Below, one piece after another: positions 45,993-57,540 of a stretch of 64,000 nucleotides of DNA; the first letter of the stretch is position 1, and the number at the start of each line of letters is the position of its first letter. The DNA comes from Phialocephala subalpina (taxonomy: Eukaryota > Ascomycota > Leotiomycetes > Helotiales > Mollisiaceae): NCBI GenBank assembly GCA_900073065.1, contig FJOG01000028.1:560188-624187 (forward strand), given 5' to 3'. The notes beneath the pieces are model-generated. The model made no database searches. It was not told the origin of the DNA and saw only the letters and a list, made by a program, of their open reading frames with translations. The position numbers and the translations under genes are program-made.

Positions 45993-46875
45993 ATAAAGCA
46001 ATAGGGAAATTGAAAGGGCACGTTCCGAAAAGGACATGCAGAGGCATGCCTTTGGATCTTCAGGTGGCCGAAGAAGGGATATTCAGATGTAGAGGAAGGC
46101 GACCTGCTGTTTCTCCTAGGTTTCGGCTTAGAAGCCATTTGTGAGATGGAATTCAATGCCCCGCTTCGCAGTAAACATTGAATCCCAAGAAAAATGAAGT
46201 TAGTGACAATCGGATGCCAACATTTGCCCAGCTGCAGCTGCAGCTGCGCCTCCGCCTCACCTCACTAAACGGAGAGATTCGCCGATAGCCCACCAATAAA
46301 TTCCTAAATGGCGTTTTTGTTGCACGCCTGCACTTCTTCAGGGTCCAGAAGTCCAAGTACGCCTGCATTTTTCGTCCAATTACCGTGTTTTGCTTGATGG
46401 GATCTTTTTCGGAGGGAGACTCCTTTTCTTTTCTGGTTGGCGAAAAAGTTCCGAGCGAGGTTCTCAGGGGTTCAGTGACTGAATTTAGCGATTTCTCGCT
46501 AATAATCATAGGCCTTAACCGCTAAGAACGCCGTCACTACAAGGGGTTAACACTGGCCTGCCTCTTCTCGCATGGACAATTCACTTCCATCTCCCAATGC
46601 TTCAAATATTTCATGATTCAAGGTTTCTCTCGCTCAATCGCTCTCGCTGAGAATTTGCGACATATATCCAATCGCTGTCACGTAGAAGCAGAGAAGGCAA
46701 GTGCTACCCTCCTACCTTCTCGACGGGGAAGAGTTGGCAGGAAAGTCGTCATGTTTGACCTCCACCATTTCACTCCTGGAAGTTCGAGTATAATCTGAAC
46801 ACTTGAGTCCGGACTTCGCACAGATCACCGCGTAGCGGCAACCAGGGCATTTACTTCAACCATCTCATTATCTTG
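45993..46875. other. Intergenic, no supported gene
   Basis: Contains a short CAGCTG tandem near 46233-46250. No coding feature is recognised. Confidence 0.5.
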
Positions 46876-48779
46876 TCACCAATTCATTGTCTTGCTCTTC
46901 ATCGCTGTCTTCTCCCCCTGACCTCTCACTCCTTGGATCAACTCAACATACACGGTCCGACTAGGCACATCGATTTTCAAGATCGTAACATTCGAAATGG
47001 CATCCTCCGGCACGTACTCCTCATCCGTCAAACCCCCCTCTTCAATCTCAACCATCCATTCCATTATCCTCGCTATCATCCCAGCATCCCATGTTCCTTC
47101 CCTCTTCGGTAAGACGTCGAACATGGATATCACCTCTTTTCTCGAAGCCCTGTGTCTATAATACCAACCAACTATCATCAGAGGGAGGAGAATCCGAAGG
47201 TCGAGAGGAGAACATTCATTTCTGATCTTCGTTTCGTTGATCAAGACTCTGGCCAGAGATACGATCTCGGTCAGTTCGCTTGTACATCGTCTGAACCACA
47301 TTTCCGCCAGTGGAGCTGCCGAAGCCGTCCAAACATAAGTTGACAAGCAATGCATCTTCAACAGAAGTGCCTCACGCCTGTAATTGCGGCCCTCCTGTAT
47401 TCCCGACTTCCTCAGGAGAGGTGCGAAAGCTAAATTCCATTGTTGGATCCTGTTGAGGATATTACACAACTCAGAGTGTTCCGGACTGACGTGATATACC
47501 GGCAGGTATTCCGTATGGCCCGGATCGTTCATGCCTGGCGAGACATAAGGAGCGACGGATCCCTTATATCTCAGGTGATTGGCTCTCAATACGAGCATCG
47601 ACAGCATGAAGCCAGCATGCTTCAAGCTCTTGAACTCTTTCGGAATCTCCTCGATGACTTCTCCACTAGCATACCTCCTTTCAAGCTTCCTATCGGGCCT
47701 GCTCTCGTTGGTCCAACTTATCGCCTGAATTTCTAACATCGCAAACGCCTCGACAATCTCTGGGTCAATAGGCGGCGGTCTTAAGGTCTTTAGACTCGGC
47801 GTCCACTCACTCCTCTGCCTTGAGTACCGTTCCATCATCTCGATACCGGCATAAGTCTGCGCTGCAGCGCTTTCATTATTACCATGATAACTTTCAAAGC
47901 ATACCTGCACACCAGAGAGTCAGCTTTTCCCATCTCAACACTTCGAAGAGCTGCGGAGACCATTCCAGGAACCCATGGACACTCGAGAGTCTTAAACAAA
48001 GAGCAAAATAGAGTATTCCTTCGAGGAGCTGACTTACAAACAGAATACACGCCAACAGCCTCGTGGTGATGTGGCTCCTTTTCTCCATAACCGCTTTTTT
48101 CAGGCTCGAAATCGCTTTGCCATACTCCTTGTATGCAAATTCTCTCCCTCTTCGCTCCTTAAAATTCAATTTTCTCGACCACGAACTAGCGTTGATCAGT
48201 CCCACCGCTGTTAGCGCTCCATATTCTAGAAACGTGAATTCACGATGGATACTCTCCAAGTCCGTTCCTCCGTGTGACAATCGATTGAAGTCCAAGGCAC
48301 CAATGGCCATTACAGCATGGCGAACACAAGGCTCCATCTCGCTGGCTTGAAGCACGACTCGATTCCATAGCTCCGATCCTCTCGCGCCAGTAAGCTGGGC
48401 CGAAGTATCGGTGCAGAAGCGTCGGAAGAAACGGTACTCTTCATCATTGCCGAACCTCCTGACTGTGGGTGTCCGACAGAGTGGTCTGGGATTGGGGAGA
48501 AGCATGCGAGGGGTAGTCGCAGGGGCTTTGGTGGGAATGTCGTTGTACCCGTCGCATGAGGATGGCCCTCCCCACTTGATACACCGCTGGCAAACAGGCC
48601 TGCCTTCATCACACTTTACTCTTCGGGCTCTATGGATCCATCAACATCGTGTCTCATGTGAAGGGAGCGAGTACTTACTTACAAGTCCTACATCCCGTCT
48701 TTACTTTCGCTTGGCTCCTTTGCTTCTTCTTCGCCCCCTCAAGTTGGACACCCTTTTCAGGGATCTCCTTGATCTCCAT
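46876..48779 (-). CDS. Zn2Cys6 fungal transcription factor
   Basis: 573-aa nuclear regulator with an N-terminal Zn(II)2Cys6 binuclear cluster. The six ligands are C30, C33, C40, C47, C50 and C59 in CRTCKARRVKCDEGRPVCQR plus the following loop. A 49-nt intron (48630-48678) cuts inside the cluster, a common position in this family. The linker contains FFRRFC, then a helical region typical of the fungal-specific middle homology (ACILFVCFESYHGNNESA) assembled across a 133-nt intron (47905-48037). A basic KKKQRSQAKVK stretch precedes the cluster. The C-terminus is VYVELIQGV.... The target genes are unknown, and the neighbours do not suggest a cluster. Confidence 0.88.
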
Positions 48780-50118
48780 CCCCAAGATCGCAACCTCTCA
48801 ATATCAAACTTCAATTGAGGTGGAGAGGCTCATACAGTACTTCAATCAATGAAGTCGGATTTGTATTTAAGGGACGGAAATAATCCAGGTCGTGTGTCGA
48901 CGTTGGGGCTGAGGCTCGGTCTGACGAAGTGGGTCTTTACAGTACTGCTGCTAACGACTACTGAGACAACTACCAAAGTAAGAGCGCCGCCAAGGAGCAT
49001 CGCGTCTTGTCAACTATTCCTAGGATCAGATAGCTGATGGAGACTCGTCATTGGCTCTTTCGTATATTCTGACCAATTATGTAGGGGCATGAATCTGGTA
49101 CCGAGCGAGGCCAAGAGATGTCGTTTAACAGGGAAATTCGTTGCGGTGTCTTGGCCCGATATTTACCCACAGCTCTCCCGAGCACATAAAGACATCAAAT
49201 TCAACCCCTTTTCCAGGTCTTTGAGATTATTTCTAGAACTCTGCGCAAGTTTGAAGGTTGCGAGTTCTATGAACGGTTCGTTTCCATGGTGGTACTTGAA
49301 GTCAAGCAACTTCACTACTCAATTCAATGCACCAAATTATCATAGCTAGAAAGAAAATGAGCATCTATCATCATCGGTCACTCCATCTGTTCATCATCAT
49401 TTTTGATTATTAGGAAATTGTGTCGTACGTTGCTCTACTCGAACACTTGGTATCTTCAGTGGTCTCTTGGTGCTGTGCTGAAGCCTGAACCGAGCCTGGG
49501 CCTCGCTTAAAAAGGGGTCGATGGCTACGATTTTGCTGGCAGTGTAGGCGGTCTAAGGATACTAAAAGGTTGGGTCGCAAGAGGGCTCAAACTTAGAAGC
49601 TCGGCAGTTCGGCGTGCACGCATTGCAAGTTAAAATTTGTGAGTAAGTTGTGCTACCTAAGACGGTATTTGCCTATACTGCCCTCGGAACTGTGAATTAA
49701 AGAATTGAGGGTGAGCTCTCAATTTTCATAACATACTTGACTGTACCTTTTCAGCACTCTGTACTTTGGAATCTCATGTCATCCGCTCCTTCCGAGATCG
49801 GTCATCGCCCTTTCCATACAGCCTGGCACACTCCTTTTCCTGCTTGCTTCCCCGCACCCTTCTACCCCGCACTTCGAACCAGATTGTTCCTAATCCCTTT
49901 AGAATCTTCCCTGAGCTTAGAGCATTCCTTTCCACTCCTTAAATAAACTACTATCCCTATCTAATCCCTCGGCGGAAAAATCGAAATCATCAAGTATATC
50001 TCACGATATCTTTCGAGGTCGGGACTGCATGCCGGTGATCACCGAGCAGCAGCCCAGTCGATTCCGTGCATTCAAGGATGCTATGCTTGGCTGTGCTGAA
50101 ATTCCATGTCAGAGAAGT
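48780..50118. other. Intergenic, no supported gene
   Basis: Promoter side of the Zn2Cys6 gene. Short open frames only. Confidence 0.5.
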
Positions 50119-50742
50119 TCAAGGACAGCGGAAGTCTCTTGCCTTGCTGTGGAACTTGACATCTTCGATAGCCTTCAAGTCACAAGATATAGCCTTCCTT
50201 GGAGCGGGCGGCCTTCCTGAGACCTGGCTATCCGGAACAGGCGTCAATTCCGTCTCATTCAACTCTTTCCACAATTTCTCTTTCACCGCCAAGAATTTCA
50301 ATTTCTCTTTTAGCTGCTTGTTCTTTAGGAGTAGGGATCGTGCCCAAACTGGTTGCAAATCCCCGCACAACCATAATGTATCGGCCGCAAAGTTGATGTG
50401 CAGCGGCGTTTTACACGCGAGACCGAGTTGCTCGTGAGGGAAATTAAGAACCGAATAATGGGATTCCGCAACGGCGCGTGACTCGGAGCAGATGCGGAAT
50501 ATTACTGGACTTTTGGTGTGGGAGAACCATCTTCCTTCTGGTATATGTGATGCCGTCGGAGTGCAGGTTAATTCGACTGTCCTCGGCGTGTTGGCAATGA
50601 ACTGCCATATCTGGAGACGGAGTTCGAAGGGTAAGAGAGGGAAGAGAGTGAACGAATCTGGAGAAGGTTCTGGCGTCCGTTCTTTAGCTGAGACACAGAA
50701 TTGGCAATGATGATACATGAAGTAAATAATTCTAGAAGCCAT
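50119..50742 (-). CDS. 2EXR domain protein
   Basis: About 207 aa from the ATG of MASRIIYFMYHH. It carries FTLFPLLPFELRLQIWQFI followed by PRTVELT, the F-box-like 2EXR signature widespread and expanded in Leotiomycetes. Next comes PVIFRICSESRAVAESHY, then an NFAADTLWLCGD stretch, the conserved second half of these proteins. An upstream in-frame ATG at 50796 is possible. The 2EXR family has no established biochemical role, and substrate-receptor-like functions are only suggested by similarity to F-box motifs. The C-terminus is short for the family. Confidence 0.75.
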   Translation of the reverse strand: MASRIIYFMYHHCQFCVSAKERTPEPSPDSFTLFPLLPFELRLQIWQFIANTPRTVELTCTPTASHIPEGRWFSHTKSPVIFRICSESRAVAESHYSVLNFPHEQLGLACKTPLHINFAADTLWLCGDLQPVWARSLLLKNKQLKEKLKFLAVKEKLWKELNETELTPVPDSQVSGRPPAPRKAISCDLKAIEDVKFHSKARDFRCP

Positions 50743-51512
50743 ACTGAAGTCTTGAGAGGTGGCGTTATCAAGAGAAAAGAAAGAACGGGAATGCAAGGAA
50801 GGGACAATATGTTGTGAATAGGAGCTGAGATATATTTCTCCACTCTCTAATTGCTCTCACGTCAGACAATAGAAACCAACGTAGCGAAAGACCCCAAAAA
50901 CATATTTTGAAACGGAAGGGAGGCTATATTTGGAATTTGAGTCCGATACCCAACCTCCTTGGGACGAAATGCTGAGCAAGAAACAAAATGCAGAATGTAC
51001 GTAAGCGGTAAGGAGGTGAGCTGTAAGACACAGGGGCTAGCCGAATCCGAGGCCATAAAACTTGGTACCGTATTGGGGAGACAGATTGCCGTGATGGGCT
51101 ATGGTCCAGCTCTGACCATCAATTTCAACGGAAACCTCCACCCGCTCAACCTGCTCTTGATTTGGAGAATCTTGTGCGAGCAAGAGACCTTGAGCTAAAA
51201 TTGGCTTTCCCTAACGAGAAAGGGCATGCGAAGAGCGAAATCCGCTAGCCTGTGGAGTGGTGAGTTCAACACCGGTGTGAGTACGGAAAGCCTCATCGAT
51301 TGACTGCGCGTAGTGAGTAGGAGAGAAGAAAGCAACTAGGAATTTGCTCTGATAGTTGTGAAGCACGTGGTAGAAGCACTAGATCTCTTTAGTGTTAGCG
51401 GCTAATGTACAGTAGCAGTCGACACCGGTTTGTCCTGAACTCACCTAAAGACTTCGCGATTTCAAGACGCCCTTGATTCCCAAAGGAGAGCCTGTTCACC
51501 ACACTCGGCTCC
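50743..51512. other. Intergenic, no supported gene
   Basis: No coding or repeat feature is recognised. Confidence 0.45.
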
Positions 51513-51676
51513 ATGGAGCAACTTCAAAAGGTGAGGTAAAATTCGACTGATGCTAACATGTACTCTTGGCTATGCAGCAGCAGCAGGTTCGGAAGCTAGA
51601 GCTCGAGGTTCTGCTCAGCCTCAGCCTCACTATACATCACGGCCTCGAATGGCAGGAACCATGGGCAGATAAATAA
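51513..51676 (+). CDS. Possible 38-aa small spliced ORF
   Basis: An 18-nt first exon (MEQLQK) is joined across a good 47-nt intron (51531-51577, GTGAGG donor, TGCTAAC branch, CAG acceptor). The second exon encodes QQQVRKLELEVLLSLSLTIH and ends at TAA. It may instead be a 5' UTR or upstream ORF of the STAND-type gene starting 36 bp later. No homologue is known to me. Confidence 0.3.
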
Positions 51677-51711
51677 CCCTCACCCCAAAGCAACAGCAAT
51701 TCTGAAGCACA

Positions 51712-53506
51712 GTGAGTACATCAGGGACTATCTCGCAGACTTCTTCGAGCTTTTTCTCTCCCAAACAGAGCATCATCACGGCCTATCGAGATCCGTTGGC
51801 AACTGCAGACCGCGATGTAGCCCTCGAAGCCTACACAAAAGCTGTTGAATACTTCACGAAGGAATTTGCTGGAAATACGAAAGCACTCAGTCTGCTAGCG
51901 GGTCATAACTCAATTTTGGATGTCGTCGCAACATTGGAGGATGCGAAGAAGAACTACGATGATCAAGGCCAGAAGAGAAAGGCCGTATTCAAACGTTTGA
52001 ACACACTCTCATTGCGTATCCGATATTATAGCGGGGTGCTGGGTGCCTTAGCCCAGCGCCATCCTGAATATGTAGCGTTGGCATGGGGTTCCATAAAGCT
52101 CGTTCTGATGGTAAGGCTAGCCACTGGTGGCAGACAAATACCCCCTTTTGGGGGGGGGGGTTACAACATCTCAAATACATCGCTAACGCAGATATCGCAG
52201 GGATTTATCAACCACACGGAGTTAATAGAAGAATTCGCCAAAGCGCTTACCCTCATCAGCGACGTGCTTCCTAGAATTGAACAATGCCGAGCTATACCAG
52301 ACTAACCAAATGAGGGACGCGGTCGCCAATGTTTATGCGCACATTATTTTTTTTCTTCCAACGAGCTGTTCGATGGTATAGCAAAAGCCCTGCGGGGCGA
52401 GCCTTCAGCTCGATCCTCAAACCCTTTGAGCTCGAGTATCACGATACTGTCGAACAGGTCAAACTCTGCTCTGACACCATCAATGCTATTGCCAGTGGAG
52501 CCGGTCGGGCAGAAATTCGAGATATCCACATCACAACTCAGCTTGTACGGACGGACATTCAGGGACTCTACCAGAAATTGCATGAAATGCAAGTGCAATT
52601 TGACGACAAGCAGCTCAAAATGGATGGCCAAATCGATCAAGTGTTGAAGATTACGACGGCTAGCAAAGTTATCCCTGAAACGATTCAACTCGACATATTA
52701 GAGATGAAGCCACGAGTCTATGACATCCAATTCTTATATATCATCGCTTTTCTCTCCCCCAAGGCCATCCCAGAAACAATCCTGCATAAGCATTCCTCCA
52801 CTGTTGCACGGCATCGTCACCAGACAATGCCCGAGCCTCGAAACCAAGCAGACATCATTAAATGTCTTGGGCAGTGGGTGTCAAAAACCTGCCTCCTGCA
52901 TGTTTATTCTTCGGTCAGGTCCACGCGCGAGTGCTACTACCAGAGATCATTCGATTGATGTCATAAATTATCTGCGGAGTTCTCAGTACAAAGTGTTTTG
53001 GGTTTTGTCATATTCTGGAAACGATGATTCGATGCCTTCGATAATCAACGTTTTGAAGTCTCTGTCTGGTATACCAGGTCATTCGTCAAGATCCCAATGT
53101 TCTTGTCAACTTTCCGGAGGACCTGAACGCCGCACAGTTCTCATCCGATCACACTGAAGTGGAGTGGCTTACTCTTCTCTGTCTACTGATCTCAAGGCTG
53201 GACAAGTGCTTCCTTGTAATCGAGACCGAGGACCTGTGTCAATCGTCTCGCGAGGATCCGGAGTGGACACGAAAATTTGTTCAGATATTCCAGCATCTCC
53301 TCGATACTGTCGAAACTGCAGGCTCGCTTGTAAAAGCATTGATAGTAACATTTGATAACAGCAAACCGGAACCAGCGTCAGGGTCTACCAATAGGATCAT
53401 CACTACGGTTCAACAACCTCGTCATATACCTCCACGGCTGAGACATGGTGCGTCTCGATCCAAAGGGACGAGCTCCCTGCGGCATTCGTTGTCACGCAAA
53501 GTTTAA
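51712..53506 (+). pseudogene. STAND-type (NACHT-like) fungal protein, multiply frameshifted
   Basis: The N-terminal region reads AYRDPLATADRDVALEAYTK, then RHPEYVALAWGSIKLVLM, joined by an intron with an 11-G run (52112-52200) to GFINHTELIEEFAKAL. That domain opens many fungal NACHT/ankyrin proteins. The frame then breaks near 52280 before NAELYQTNQMRDAV. It breaks again at an 8-T run near 52352 before QRAVRWYSKSP, near 52935 before DHSIDVINYLRSS, and near 53075 before VIRQDPNVLVNFPEDLN. Each segment remains well conserved with the family order. No ankyrin or WD repeats follow before the end of similarity. The four or more breaks show the gene is dead. Confidence 0.75.
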
Positions 53507-54171
53507 TTTACCGTCACCTCAAGTCCTTACTGCAAGTTCGATCCTGCTGGCGTTGAATGTAGTCAAAGAACAATGCAGGAGTTTTTGGTCCGTCGTATAT
53601 CCTTTTTGGTCGTTCTATTTTGATACCATACATATTTAAAACCAAGTTCAACAAGAAATATCTCTATCATTGCGTGAAGATCACCAACCAAAAAGCCGAA
53701 GTCAAGCTTGTGAAGTTGAAGATGAGGCATGCCTAGCGGACAGCATTTCTACCCAATCAAACCACCTCTTCAACCGCCTGCAACCAGATAAGATTGTGGC
53801 TTATTGGTGGCTGCATGAGGGCAAGGCTCCACGCTACTAAACCTGAGGCATCACTGTGGCATAAGTTCAGCTGAGGACGTCGCTCCTTTTCCACATGTCC
53901 CCGACGGCCTCGAGGAGATTTTATACCATTTGTCCATCAATCGAGCTTGAATTCGAATATATCTACAAATCGCATCGCACGGATCCAGTTCGGCCGAGTG
54001 TGCTACTGTCAAGTGCCTGTACGTACAGCCTTGTCATCTAGGACGAGCTTCAACCTCCTACAAGTGGTATGCGTTTCGCCGAGTGTACGGCCTGGAACTC
54101 GATTTATACGCACACGCAATATCTTAGGAAGTAAAGTTCAACCCGCAACGAATATCATAGGCCGCCAAATT
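53507..54171. other. Intergenic between two pseudogenes
   Basis: No supportable gene. An open frame continues upstream of the AAA ATPase start (from 53947) but shows no family feature. Confidence 0.4.
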
Positions 54172-56412
54172 ATGTCGTCCCCAAAACGCTCTGAGAAGAG
54201 GAAGCTGGAGACCTTGTATGGAAATGTGAATGGGGGATTGGATAATTCAGCCAAACGAGCGAGGTCCAACACGAATCACCTGTATGAAGCAGAACCCGAA
54301 TTTCTGTTGGTGCACAAGGTGGAATGGATACAAAATACCAACCACAACCATCACCCTCGGACGGCCTACTTCCTCGACCCGCCAAGACTATTTGCCGATG
54401 ACAAAGCCAGCGCTCTGAGGGGCACTATCCCGATATTTGAGATTGAAGACCATCTTGGTGACAACGAGCATATCAGTATCGTTGTATACAAAAGCTATGA
54501 CTGTGAGACCTACCATCAGCACCTGACCAACAAGGACGCTTTCGAGCGTATCAAGCTTTCTTCTAGCGGAGTCCATGGTGTTACAGCTTTGCAACCTTAT
54601 CTCTTCACACTCAAAGAGGATGCAGCGCCAGCTTCATGCAGGTCAGAGGAAATGACAATCCTTTTCGAGCGAGCTCAAAAATGCCTTGAAGAACTTGAAG
54701 AAGAAGGACTCCAGAATCAACATGAGCACGAAGGACTTTTGGCATCTGGAAGCTCCTTATCTCCATCTATACCATTTCCGTGGCTTCATTAAGGACAACG
54801 TCTTGAAGCTTTCTAGCATACTACAGCAGCAACATGTCAACGTGCTCTTGAAGTACATCGACGAAGCTTTTGGAGAGGATTATGCCGATGCCGTCACGCT
54901 TTTCGCAAAAGGACTGGTTTCTGAGAAACATCTTTCGAAACTCTTTGGACCGGATGAGATTGTCGTCACCATCAAGGATGGCCAACTTCTTGCTTACGTC
55001 TCCGCGGGGCTGATTCAAGCAGGTAGGTCATCACTTGAAATGAGTTGCTTGAGTTGGGGATTCGACGGAGCTTTTCATAGGAAAATCATGTCATTCCGGG
55101 TTGACTGGCCACCATTCGGCCTAAAATTATTGCCGATCTCAGAATTGGAAATGTTTCCCTTGAAATATGATACATTAGGAGCCGAAGAAATGTTGCGAAA
55201 TCGAGGAAAGAGGCTATGGAGCTGTCGAAAAAGAAGGTACATGAGCTGCAATGTACCAGAAGACGCCAACAGCATCCAAACGGTAACTTCCTCTGCCCAT
55301 TGTTCGTTGTATTTACTGACAAGTCTAAGTCTACCCTAGATGCATGATTGATATGGACATGTATCGTCGTATGAATTCGGATGAATCAGAGTCGCCACCA
55401 AAGAAAGGTGATTTGGAGCCCGAGGTGATGGAGAATGATGAAGCACCAGGAGGCTCATTTGCGCTTCTCCTTCCAGCTACGATCAAGGGCTGTGGCTTGC
55501 AGGATAAGAAATGGAGTGAGCGTTCTCCCTTCTCCCTACGGACTTTCACACAAAAGCTCACAAATATTCAGGAGATCTCAACATCGAGTATATTCATGAG
55601 ACAGCTTGGAACGTGGAGGCATTTGATCGACTTGTCCTCAAGGCGACGAAGAAAGAGCTTGTCAAAGCACTAGTCACTGTCCACGTAGCCACATCAGCAT
55701 CAACCGATGTAATAGAAGGCAAAGGAAATGGGCTCATCATGCTACTCCACGGTGGGCCAGGGACGGGCAAGACGCTCACTGCAGAATCAGTGGCTGAGCT
55801 CACAGCCAAACCTCTCTATCGAGTTACTTGCGGCGATATCGGAACCAATCCCGAAGACGTGGAAAAGTGCCTCGAATCTGTTCTCCTTGTAGGTAGGATC
55901 TAGGGTTGTGTTGTCCTGCTTGATGAGGCAGATGTGTTTCTTAAAGAAAGGTCACAGACGGACCTCCAACGAAACGCGCTTGTTTTTGTATTCCTCCGAG
56001 TCTTGGATTACTACGACGGGATCCTCATCCTCACCACGAATTGAGTCGGTACCTTCGATGAGGCATTCAAGTCTCGAATTCAGCTCGCTATCCACTACCC
56101 AGCTTTGGATCAGGATGGACGCTGGGAGATTTGGTCAAAGTTCATCAGGTCCCTGGATAGAGAGAAGGCTAAGGTCGACGATTTGCGGGAAAGAGTTGAT
56201 CTTCTGTCCAGAAGCAAATTAGAAATGGGAGACAAATTCGGAATACGGTGAAGACCGCGATGCAGTTGGCGCATTTCCAAGGGGAGAGGCTTGACTATAC
56301 GCATTTTCAGAGGGTTCTCGAAGTTGCCGATGAGTTTGGGAATTATATTGATGATACTTATGGGGGTTATACAGATGATCAGTTTGCGAAGTCTCAGAAT
56401 ATGAGGGCATAA
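54172..56412 (+). pseudogene. Fungal AAA ATPase, inactivated
   Basis: Fragments together read as a fungal AAA ATPase with a large N-terminal region. The start is MSSPKRSEKRKLETLYGN. The middle carries LHLYHFRGFIKDNVL, MSFRVDWPPFG and WSCRKRRYM, then FALLLPATIKGCGLQDKKW spliced to AWNVEAFDRLVLKATKKEL. The ATPase core has Walker A GGPGTGKT and Walker B VVLLDEAD. Damage: a frame change near 54700; an unresolved junction near 55283-55340; TAG in place of the Trp codon before GCVVLLDEAD (near 55903); TGA in place of the Arg codon after ILILTTN (near 56042); and a frame change near 56225 before QIRNTVKTAMQLAH. The two stops are single transition changes (TGG to TAG, CGA to TGA). Confidence 0.8.
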
Positions 56413-56798
56413 GCACATGCTTGCAGGAGGGAATTTTGTTTCTGGAGGATTGATTTTTTTTGGACTGGGAAAGAACCAAGGATGTGAGCATTTGAATCCT
56501 GCTTTGGATTGTAAATGGGCCGGAGAAACTATCGATCAGTTGGTTAACCCATCGGAGACTTTGGCGAGGAAATTTCATGCAATCTCAATTGAGATCCGCT
56601 CTCAAATGAACGGTCCAGAAGAGTCTCGCTTGATCTGAGAGCGGAAAAGTCTCATTGTATTACATTTGTATAGCTACTTAATTCAATCGCGGTACTACTT
56701 GAGGCAAGAGTTGTCCTCGAATAGAAGAGGTACAGAGTGTGCTACATAACACAGGGTATTGTGAAATTCTCGAATGAAGTAATTTCCTAGACCTGGCA
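56413..56798. other. Intergenic between convergent pseudogenes
   Basis: No gene. The region holds the 3' flanks of the AAA ATPase and calmodulin relics. Confidence 0.5.
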
Positions 56799-57540
56799 TC
56801 ACTTCTGCAACATCAGCTGGACTCGTTGACTGTCTAGAATCAGTGCTGTACGCAAAATGGTGGCTAACTTACAATCAATCCTACCGTCTCCATCTTGGTC
56901 CGCTTCCATGATCATCTCGTTAATTTCATCACCTGTTAGTTTTTCTCCAATGGATACCATGGCATAACGAAGCTCTGCGGCGCTCATGAATCCGTTGTCT
57001 CGATCAAACACTTTGAAAGCTTCTCTGATCTCGTCTTCGTTATCTACGTCTTTCATTTTCCGTGCCATCATGGTTAGAAATTTTACAATATAAGTTAGTA
57101 TGGTCAGTCTACCGTGGAATTCTAGGACGTTGTTGTACCTGGAAAGTCGATAGTTCCCGCATTGTCCGCGTCAATCTCATTGATCATATTTTGGAGCTCA
57201 CTATCACTCGGATTCCGACCGAGTGATCTCATGACGGTGCCTAGCTCACTCGCCCGAATTTGTCCTATCAAGGTTAACCACTGTGGATAACTATTGTGGA
57301 TCCTGGAAGGGATGCTATACCATCTCCATCGGAATCCTAAAGGTGTTTTATCAGTATCAATCAATATTAGTCGACTGGTGGGACTTACAAAAAGTGAAAA
57401 TGCTTCTTTGAACTGTGAAACCTGTTCTTCAGTCAATACATCTGCACCCCCCCCCCCCCCCGATTCTGGAGTCTGCGCGCTGTTATCAACGCCGAACCCA
57501 ATATCTTGTGTCTGCGCGCTGCTGTCAACCACAGCTGATT
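56799..57540 (-). pseudogene. Calmodulin paralogue with degenerate EF hands
   Basis: Clear calmodulin fold in exon order: [16 protein letters not shown], a 16-nt micro-exon (57321-57336) completing EF loop 1 DSDGDGQIRASE, then [39 protein letters not shown] and [20 protein letters not shown]. Loop 2 has Ala at the Z ligand (DADNAG). Loop 3 is one residue short ([11 protein letters not shown]). Loop 4 ends in YSQ, so the position-12 Glu is Gln. The intron at about 57083-57138 ends in AA at the expected AG, a G-to-A change. No ATG-bearing first exon was found; the 5' part contains a 15-base C run and a duplicated NSAQT/SSAQT segment. A functional divergent paralogue is not fully excluded. Confidence 0.75.
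57447..57461. repeat. 15-base C homopolymer
   Basis: Uninterrupted run of C just upstream (on the minus strand) of the calmodulin-like LTEEQ exon. It is prone to length error and slippage. Confidence 0.9.
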
